In this document: positions 1-4,758 of the stretch, one piece after another
Position numbering within the stretch: position 1 is the first letter of the stretch
Layout: every line of letters starts with the position of its first letter
DNA from: JAIBAI01 sp044238875
GTDB taxonomy: Bacteria; Bacteroidota; Bacteroidia; M30B66
Length of the DNA: 9,970 nt
NCBI GenBank assembly: GCA_044238875.1
Contig: JBIICM010000089.1
Location: forward strand, 1 to 9,970
Direction of reading: 5' to 3'
Notes under the pieces: model-generated
Told to the model about the DNA's origin: nothing
What the model saw: the letters and a program-made list of their open reading frames with translations, nothing else
Database searches by the model: none
Program-made: the position numbers and the translations under genes

Positions 1-32
1 AGGGAATTAAAATGATTGTAGGTCTCATTTTT

Positions 33-48
33 ACACCCGAAAGGGTAT
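33..48. promoter_or_regulatory. Operator 1 of hipBST (inverted repeat)
   Basis: The sequence ACACCCGAAAGGGTAT contains the inverted repeat ACCC-N4-GGGT. It is the first of three almost identical copies that start at 33, 73 and 113. It lies furthest upstream of hipB, outside the likely core promoter. HipB-type regulators bind short palindromes in their own promoters, so binding by the adjacent HipB is inferred and not shown. Confidence 0.75.
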
Positions 49-72
49 TATTTTGGTTGATTTTAGGATAAT

Positions 73-88
73 ATACCCGAAAGGGTGT
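73..88. promoter_or_regulatory. Operator 2 of hipBST (inverted repeat)
   Basis: ATACCCGAAAGGGTGT has the same ACCC-GAAA-GGGT core as operator 1. Its outer two bases on each side are those of operator 1 on the opposite strand (AT on the left, GT on the right). It covers the place where the -33 element of the putative promoter would sit, about 20 bp upstream of the -7 box at 106-113, so occupancy should block RNA polymerase. Confidence 0.75.
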
Positions 89-105
89 AGGAATTAAAAA
101 AATAT

Positions 106-113
106 TAAATTTG
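106..113 (+). promoter_or_regulatory. Putative -7 promoter box of hipBST
   Basis: TAAATTTG is an exact match to the Bacteroidota -7 consensus TAnnTTTG. Transcription would start a few bases downstream, inside operator 3, leaving a leader of roughly 12-15 bases before the hipB ATG at 132. No clear TTG or TTTG -33 element is visible at the expected distance, because that position is occupied by operator 2. Either the -33 element is weak or the promoter is non-canonical. Confidence 0.5.
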
Positions 114-128
114 CACCCCAAAGGGTAT
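113..128. promoter_or_regulatory. Operator 3 of hipBST (inverted repeat)
   Basis: GCACCCCAAAGGGTAT is the third copy, with one change in the spacer (CAAA instead of GAAA) and outer arms in the same order as operator 1. It abuts the -7 box and ends 3 bases before the hipB ATG, so it covers the likely transcription start and leader. Confidence 0.75.
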
Positions 129-131
129 AAA

Positions 132-344
132 ATGAGCCTGGCAGACTTTGTAAAAGACAAGCGGAAATCGGTGAAGCTCACCCAGCCCGAACTGGCTGAA
201 AAGGCTGGTGTAGGGCTGCGTTTCATCCGTGAACTTGAACAGGGTAAGGAAACCTTGCGGCTGGATAAGGTAAACCAGGTACTGCAACTTTTCGGCTATG
301 AGCTTGGGGCAGTAGCAAAACAACGCAACCCGATACCTGATTAA
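132..344 (+). CDS. hipB: HipB-like XRE-family antitoxin/repressor
   Basis: This is a 70-residue DNA-binding protein consisting almost entirely of one Cro/C1-type (XRE) helix-turn-helix. The core is at residues 16-38 (LTQPELAEKAGV then FIRELEQGK), followed by helices ending in the LGYE-like segment LFGYELG. This sequence pattern is typical of HipB proteins paired with HipA kinases. I chose the ATG at 132. The in-frame TTG at 111 would place the start inside operator 3 and the -7 box, and would add seven residues that are simply the translated operator. The protein is shorter than E. coli HipB (88 residues) and ends soon after the helical domain. It is the first gene of a three-gene operon, 18 bp before hipS. 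By family knowledge it represses its own operon and may form part of the HipBST complex; the three inverted repeats just upstream are the obvious binding sites. Confidence 0.87.
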   Translation: MSLADFVKDKRKSVKLTQPELAEKAGVGLRFIRELEQGKETLRLDKVNQVLQLFGYELGAVAKQRNPIPD

Positions 345-362
345 CATTAAAAAACGTAATCA

Positions 363-695
363 TTGCGTAAAGCGGCCATTAAAATAGAAGATCAATTAGC
401 CGGATGGCTCATCCAGGATGAGCAAGGGTATCATTTTTTTTACGATCAGGCCTATGTAGCACAGCCCGGTGCCCGGCCGGTAAGTTTGACATTGCCCCTG
501 AGTGAAACCCATTATACTTCAAAAGTGTTATTCCCTTTTTTTGATGGCCTGATACCTGAAGGATGGTTACTGGTTATAGCTGAAAAGAACTGGAAACTGA
601 ATGCCAGAGATCGGATGGGCTTATTACTTGCCTGTTGTAAAGATTGTATAGGCTCAGTTAGTGTTGAGGAAGTAAAAGAGGAGGCTGCGCCGTGA
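363..695 (+). CDS. hipS: HipS-like antitoxin (stand-alone HipA N-terminal subdomain 1)
   Basis: The 110-residue product corresponds to the N-terminal subdomain of HipA as a separate protein. Family landmarks are SLTLPL at residues 41-46, FPFFDGLIPEG at 57-67 and DCIGSVSV at 94-101. They align with SLSLPL, FNFFDNLLPD and DSVGAV in E. coli HipA. In the E. coli O127 HipBST system this small protein, not HipB, is the main neutraliser of the kinase, so the same role is inferred here. The start is TTG at 363. An in-frame stop lies at 357-359, no ATG precedes the conserved N-terminus, and the next Met is deep inside the domain. There is no Shine-Dalgarno site before it. The stop overlaps the hipT start (GTGA, 692-695). 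The alternative reading is a hipA gene broken by a frameshift, but the clean overlap, the ribosome-binding site and the same split in relatives argue against that. Confidence 0.85.
   Translation: MRKAAIKIEDQLAGWLIQDEQGYHFFYDQAYVAQPGARPVSLTLPLSETHYTSKVLFPFFDGLIPEGWLLVIAEKNWKLNARDRMGLLLACCKDCIGSVSVEEVKEEAAP
678..684 (+). promoter_or_regulatory. Strong Shine-Dalgarno site for hipT inside hipS
   Basis: GAGGAGG lies 7 bases before the GTG start of hipT at 692 and inside the last codons of hipS. Such a strong site is unusual for this phylum and supports GTG 692 as a real start. It suggests that hipT translation is set by its own site as well as by coupling to hipS. Confidence 0.65.
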
Positions 696-1645
696 GTAAC
701 TGTCTGTTTTGTTATCAGCCTTTGGACGGCAACGAGCAGGATTTTCATCTTCCCTGCTCCTCAAGGATATTTAATCAGCCCATTCCTCCTGCATTGCCTT
801 TTTCAGAAGAAGACCTTGAGACACTGGCCAAGGAGGTAATTCAAAGTCAAACAGCTGTAACAGGCGTTCAGGCCAAATTATCCATGCACATCTCAGGCAA
901 TAATAAACAAGGCACCGAACGAAGATTTACAATTGTAGGTTTATGGGGCGGGTATATTTTGAAACCCCCTTCTGCCTTTTATCCGCAGTTACCGGAAGTA
1001 GAAGATGTAACCATGCATTTGGCGCAAACAGCCAGAATAAAAACAGCACCACATAGTTTGATTCGTCTGCAATCTGGCAATCTGGCTTATATAACAAGGC
1101 GAATAGACAGAACGCCCAAAGGGAAATTAGCCATGGAAGACATGTGCCAGCTTACCGAGCGGCTTACCGAAGACAAATATCATGGTAGTTATGAGCAGAT
1201 CGGTAAAGCCATTCAAAAGTATTCTGTTACGCCGGGATTGGATCTGGTTAATTTCTTTGAATTGGTGCTATTTTCATTCCTTACCGGTAATGCCGATATG
1301 CATTTGAAGAATTTCTCCTTACTGGAGCAGCAAGGCCTTGGTATGACTTTATCTCCGGCATATGATTTAGTGAATACTACTTTGGTAAATCCCGCTGATG
1401 AAGAAGAAATGGCTTTAACCCTGAATGGGCGAAAGAACAAGCTGATAAAGCAGGATTTTGTGGCAGCAATGAATTCATTGAACGTGGAAAAAAAGCAGCA
1501 GGAAAACATCTTTAACAAAATGGGGAATGCAATGCCTAAATGGCTTGAGTTAATAGACCGCAGTTTTATAAATGATACGTTCAAAGAACAGTATAAAACC
1601 ATTCTTTCAGAAAGAATGAACCGGTTATCTCCGCCTAACGGTTAA
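692..1645 (+). CDS. hipT: HipT-like serine/threonine kinase toxin (HipA kinase core)
   Basis: This 317-residue protein carries the HipA C-terminal kinase fold without the N-terminal subdomain. Visible motifs in order are a possible zinc-binding CxxC-x11-HxxC at residues 4-22 and a glycine-rich loop TAVTGVQAKLS at 54-64. Next come the ATP-contacting lysine in YILKPP (K91), RRIDR at 136-140 and EDMCQL at 149-154. The catalytic loop GNADMHLKN at 199-207 holds D202 and N207, and the metal-binding SPAYDLVN holds D225. D202 and D225 are 23 residues apart, the same as D309 and D332 in E. coli HipA, so the kinase looks intact. In E. coli O127, HipT phosphorylates tryptophanyl-tRNA synthetase and halts translation; the target here is unknown. 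The GTG start overlaps the hipS stop and has a strong ribosome-binding site. The gene ends in a stop that overlaps the stop of the convergent aminotransferase gene. Confidence 0.88.
   Translation: MSNCLFCYQPLDGNEQDFHLPCSSRIFNQPIPPALPFSEEDLETLAKEVIQSQTAVTGVQAKLSMHISGNNKQGTERRFTIVGLWGGYILKPPSAFYPQLPEVEDVTMHLAQTARIKTAPHSLIRLQSGNLAYITRRIDRTPKGKLAMEDMCQLTERLTEDKYHGSYEQIGKAIQKYSVTPGLDLVNFFELVLFSFLTGNADMHLKNFSLLEQQGLGMTLSPAYDLVNTTLVNPADEEEMALTLNGRKNKLIKQDFVAAMNSLNVEKKQQENIFNKMGNAMPKWLELIDRSFINDTFKEQYKTILSERMNRLSPPNG
1619..1643. other. Imperfect stem-loop at the hipT/aminotransferase junction
   Basis: AACC-g-GTTA pairs with TAAC-GGTT across an 8-base loop (1628-1635), giving an 8-bp stem with one bulged G. 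It spans the last codons of hipT and the overlapping stops of the two convergent genes. Neither side has a U-tract, so it is not a standard intrinsic terminator. It may be chance, or a weak barrier between the two converging transcription units. Confidence 0.3.
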
Positions 1646-2901
1646 GCAAGCTCCCTGATGGCATTTACAAGCACATCCAGCTCGCCGGTAGTGGTATATA
1701 TATTGGGCGTAATCCGGCAGCCCTGAACACCAGGACGGTCAATGGCCACTGTGTAAATTCTGTATTTCTTCAACAGTGTTTCGGCCAGATCAGAGGGCTT
1801 CATGCCCTGAATTCCAAAGTTAGCTATGGCGCATGACCTTGCCGGGTCAGTTGGGGTATTCATGATCACCTTGGGCAATGACCTTACCTTGCTCGTCCAG
1901 TAGTTTTGTAAAAATCGGAGCCGCGCCTCTTTGCGCTCACCGGTTATGGTATTGTAGAAATCAATTGCGTTGGCGATGGCCAGATCGGTGGCAACAGGTA
2001 TGGTGCCGGTATGGTTCAGTCGTGAGATATCATCAGCTTTTCTTTCACTCTCAGCAAAAACGGGCCAAACCTTTGAAATATTTTCCTTTTTTACGTAGAG
2101 CATGCCTGCCCCCAGTGGCACACTCAGCCACTTATGCAAACTGGCGCCGTAAAAGTCGCAGTTGAGGTCTTTTATTTTAAATTCAACATGCGCAAATGCA
2201 TGCGCACCATCAACCATTACAGGTACATTTTTACTGTGTGCCATATCACAGATTTTCCTCACCGGAAGTAGCTGACCGGTTATATTCACCATGTGGCAAA
2301 TCATCAGCAGTTTGGTTTTCGGGGTAATCGCACGCGCATAGAGTTCAACAATCTCTTCGTCTGATTTTGGATCATTCGGAATCGAGATTATTTTATTTAC
2401 CATTCCGTAGCGCTTTGAAACCTGCGTAAACATATCCAGCATTGCACCGTAGTCCTGTTCAGCCATTACCGCCTCGTCTCCTTTTGCCCAGTCGAGCCCC
2501 CCGATAATCATGTCGAGCGATTCGGTGGTATTACGGGTAATAATCAGCTCATCTTTCGAACAGCCGGCCAGTTCAGCCACTTTTGCTGCCATGGCGTTCT
2601 TGTTTTCATACTGAACGGTGCGCATGTAATACGAACCCTGGTAATTGATCTCGCGGATATGTTCTATATATTGTTCTAACACTTCCCGAGGAAGAATACA
2701 GTAATAGCCGTTTTCAAGATTGATATAGTCGGGTTTCAGTCTGTATCCCTGTCTGATAGACAACCAGAAATCTTCATTTCCGGCCACTTCTGCTGCAGAC
2801 AAATGTGAAAATTTGTCGGTAATTTTTCCTATCGCAGAGAAATCAATCAGGCTGCTTAAACCAAGCAGACCCGACGTTTTAATGAAGGTTCTTTTGTCCA
2901 T
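1642..2901 (-). CDS. PLP-dependent class V aminotransferase family protein with Tat-like N-terminus
   Basis: This 419-residue protein has the fold-type I class V signature. TRNTTESLD is at residues 122-130, CHMVNITG at 202-209, and VDGAHA at 230-235 with D231 for the PLP pyridine nitrogen. SLHKW carries the Schiff-base lysine K257, and GCRITPN at 394-400 supplies the likely carboxylate-binding R396. The family includes cysteine desulfurases, kynureninase and isopenicillin-N epimerase-like enzymes. The overall pattern resembles the last group, but the substrate cannot be told. The N-terminus, MDKRTFIKTSGLLGLSS, resembles a twin-arginine signal with KR in place of RR, followed by a moderately hydrophobic stretch. 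No clear AxA cleavage site is seen, so it may be exported or membrane-tethered. The ATG at 2901 keeps this signal. The gene lies 56 bp downstream of fumC on the same strand, so some read-through is possible, and its 3' end overlaps the hipT stop by 4 bp. Confidence 0.85.
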   Translation of the reverse strand: MDKRTFIKTSGLLGLSSLIDFSAIGKITDKFSHLSAAEVAGNEDFWLSIRQGYRLKPDYINLENGYYCILPREVLEQYIEHIREINYQGSYYMRTVQYENKNAMAAKVAELAGCSKDELIITRNTTESLDMIIGGLDWAKGDEAVMAEQDYGAMLDMFTQVSKRYGMVNKIISIPNDPKSDEEIVELYARAITPKTKLLMICHMVNITGQLLPVRKICDMAHSKNVPVMVDGAHAFAHVEFKIKDLNCDFYGASLHKWLSVPLGAGMLYVKKENISKVWPVFAESERKADDISRLNHTGTIPVATDLAIANAIDFYNTITGERKEARLRFLQNYWTSKVRSLPKVIMNTPTDPARSCAIANFGIQGMKPSDLAETLLKKYRIYTVAIDRPGVQGCRITPNIYTTTGELDVLVNAIRELA

Positions 2902-2905
2902 ACCT

Positions 2906-2913
2906 CAAATTTA
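2906..2913 (-). promoter_or_regulatory. Putative -7 box for the aminotransferase gene
   Basis: Read on the minus strand, TAAATTTG matches TAnnTTTG exactly and is separated from the ATG by only AGGT. The nearest TTG upstream is 23 bp away, which is at the limit of accepted spacing. If the box is used, the transcript would be leaderless or nearly so. The match may also be chance in an AT-rich gap. Confidence 0.3.
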
Positions 2914-2957
2914 AAAACAATGTTGTTACAGCGATGCAAGGTAAAAGAAATAAGGTA

Positions 2958-4340
2958 TCAGACCATTTTCGCCGGATCAACCCACAGGGTAAATTGCTCA
3001 TCGGTAACAAGGCCCAGTTCTATGGCCGACTGCCTTAGTGTTTTCCCTTCTTTATGAGCTTTCTTGGCGATTTTAGCGGCATTTTCGTAACCGATATGGG
3101 TATTCAGCGCAGTTACCAGCATCAGCGAGTTTTCCAGGTGTTGTTTTATCTGAGGCAGATTGGGTGATATGCCTTCTGCACATTTATCCGTGAACGAAAC
3201 ACAGGCATCGCCGATCAGGCGCGCACTCTGAAGCACATTTGATGCAATGAGCGGTTTGAAAACATTGAGCTCAAAATGCCCGTTCATACCGCCAACCGAA
3301 ACGGCAACATCATTGCCAATTACCTGAGCACAAACCATGGTGAGCGCTTCGGGTTGGGTCGGATTGACCTTACCTGGCATGATGGAAGAACCCGGTTCGT
3401 TATCGGGAATGATAATTTCTCCGATACCCGACCGGGGCCCGGAACTGAGCATGCGTATATCGTTGGCGATCTTCATCAGCGAAACGGCAGTGCGTTTGAG
3501 GGCGCCCGACAATTCAACCATGGCATCGTGTGCAGCAAGTGCTTCAAACTTATTGGGCGCTGTAATAAAAGGCAGCCCGGTTGATTCTGCAATTTTTTTT
3601 GCAACCAGCACATCATACCCTTTGGGCGCATTCAGTCCGGTGCCTACAGCCGTGCCACCCAGGGCGAGTTCCCGCACCATTTCAAGGGCATTGTGCAAAG
3701 CGCGGATTGAATTGTTGATCTGCTGCACATATCCGCCAAATTCCTGACCCAGCGTCAGTGGTGTGGCATCCATGAAGTGGGTGCGGCCTGTTTTAACAAT
3801 ACCGCTGAACGCTTCGGCTTTTTGTTGCAGAACATCCCGGAGCTTTTCCAAACCTGGCAATGTTACTCCTTTTACCTGCGTATAGGCTGCAATATGCATG
3901 GCGGTTGGGAAGGTATCATTGCTCGACTGCGATTTATTCACATCATCATTCGGGTGCAACACTTTTTGCTGATCTGAAAGCTGCCCTCCGCTCAGAACGT
4001 GGGCACGGTTGGCAATTACCTCATTCACATTCATGTTGCTCTGCGTTCCTGAACCTGTTTGCCAGATCACTAGCGGGAACTGATCATTCAGTTTTCCCTC
4101 CAGTATTTCTGCGCATACTTTCCCGATTAGTTCTTTTTTCTCATGACTCAGCACCCCGAGGTCGGCATTTGTTTGTGCAGCTGCTCTCTTGAGGTGAGCA
4201 AAAGCATAAATGATTTCAATCGGCATGCTTGCCTCCTGTCCGATTTTAAAATTGTTGCGTGAGCGCTCGGTTTGCGCCCCCCAGTATTTGTCGGCGGGTA
4301 CTTGTACCTCACCCATTGTATCATGTTCAATGCGAAACAT
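2958..4340 (-). CDS. fumC: Class II fumarate hydratase (FumC)
   Basis: This 460-residue enzyme interconverts fumarate and malate in the TCA cycle as a cytosolic homotetramer without an iron-sulfur cluster. All diagnostic sites are present at the same residue numbers as in E. coli FumC. They are GSGTQSNMN at 96-104, the B-site HPND at 129-132, GRTH with H188, and the mobile-loop signature GSSIMPGKVNP at 317-327 with catalytic S318. This matches fumarase better than aspartase, argininosuccinate lyase or adenylosuccinate lyase, which share the superfamily loop. The length is normal for the family. An in-frame GTG sits one codon upstream (4343), but the ATG at 4340 gives the typical MFRIEHDTMG start and is preferred. 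The gene lies between a large secreted-protein gene and an aminotransferase gene on the same strand, with its own promoter-like sequence. Context suggests a monocistronic or loosely linked unit. Confidence 0.96.
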   Translation of the reverse strand: MFRIEHDTMGEVQVPADKYWGAQTERSRNNFKIGQEASMPIEIIYAFAHLKRAAAQTNADLGVLSHEKKELIGKVCAEILEGKLNDQFPLVIWQTGSGTQSNMNVNEVIANRAHVLSGGQLSDQQKVLHPNDDVNKSQSSNDTFPTAMHIAAYTQVKGVTLPGLEKLRDVLQQKAEAFSGIVKTGRTHFMDATPLTLGQEFGGYVQQINNSIRALHNALEMVRELALGGTAVGTGLNAPKGYDVLVAKKIAESTGLPFITAPNKFEALAAHDAMVELSGALKRTAVSLMKIANDIRMLSSGPRSGIGEIIIPDNEPGSSIMPGKVNPTQPEALTMVCAQVIGNDVAVSVGGMNGHFELNVFKPLIASNVLQSARLIGDACVSFTDKCAEGISPNLPQIKQHLENSLMLVTALNTHIGYENAAKIAKKAHKEGKTLRQSAIELGLVTDEQFTLWVDPAKMV

Positions 4341-4371
4341 CACTGCTGAAATTTTTTAGTAAATGAAAGGC

Positions 4372-4402
4372 CAAAAGTAAAAACTATCAGCGGTATTATA
4401 AA
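4372..4402 (-). promoter_or_regulatory. Putative fumC promoter
   Basis: On the minus strand, TTTA (4402-4399, near the TTTG -33 consensus) is followed after 19 bp by TACTTTTG (4379-4372), an exact TAnnTTTG -7 box. Transcription would start about 25 bases before the fumC ATG. It sits in the 139-bp gap between the large gene and fumC. The gap has only weak hairpins, such as TCAGA/TCTGA at 4437-4451, and no convincing intrinsic terminator. Confidence 0.5.
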
Positions 4403-4479
4403 CCCTTAATCCTATGCTAAGCTTTGAATAGTTTTCTCAGAAAGCGTCTGATTAAGTGTATTGTAAAAACATTAAACGA

Positions 4480-4758
4480 TCAACGAATGAGCATGACAGA
4501 CGAGATCTTCGATTTTACTTCTCCGTCTACTCCCTTGTAAACAATTCTAACTGCAAATAAGCCGGCCGGCATAGGCGGCCCTGTATTGTTTAAGCTTCCA
4601 TTCCAGGCATCTTCTAAATTTCGGGTTTGGAAAACCTCCGATCCCCAGCGGTCGAATATCCGCATCTGAAACTCCTTAATACCTACACCATAGGCTTTAT
4701 AAATTTTGCTGTCATCAATGTTTCCTGATTCAGGCACAAAGGCGCTTGGAAGAAACAA
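4480..4758 (-). other. CHU_C / type B T9SS C-terminal sorting domain (region of the large gene)
   Basis: This covers residues about 1594-1685 of the large protein plus the stop codon. The pattern LFLPSAFVPESGNIDD, then IKEFQMRIFDRWGSEVFQT, then AWNGS, PPMPAGLFAVRIVYKG and the closing SVMLIR follows the gliding-motility-associated C-terminal family. The usual NGDGxND-like segment is degenerate here (ESGNIDDSK). Type B domains are secreted through the type IX apparatus and can be attached or released. Confidence 0.85.

Noticed and set aside
12..71. A 19-codon plus-strand reading frame starting ATG at 12 and crossing operator 1.
   Set aside because: It is very short, has no ribosome-binding site and overlaps the operator region. 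The hydrophobic composition follows from AT-rich DNA, so there is no support for a leader peptide.
111..131. Alternative upstream TTG start for hipB.
   Set aside because: It lies within the -7 box/operator 3 overlap, and the seven added residues are translated operator. ATG 132 gives the normal XRE start.
363..1645. hipS and hipT as a frameshifted (broken) hipA gene.
   Set aside because: The hipT frame has its own start, a strong ribosome-binding site and a separate N-terminal Cys/His segment not found in HipA. The same split is known in HipBST systems.
3276..4192. Several 60-136-codon plus-strand open frames inside fumC, and similar frames inside the large gene.
   Set aside because: They lie antisense to strongly conserved coding sequence and show no recognisable motifs, so they are shadow frames.
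4437..4451. Hairpin TCAGA-AAGCG-TCTGA as terminator of the large gene.
   Set aside because: The stem is only 5 bp and AT-rich, and no T-run follows on the minus strand.
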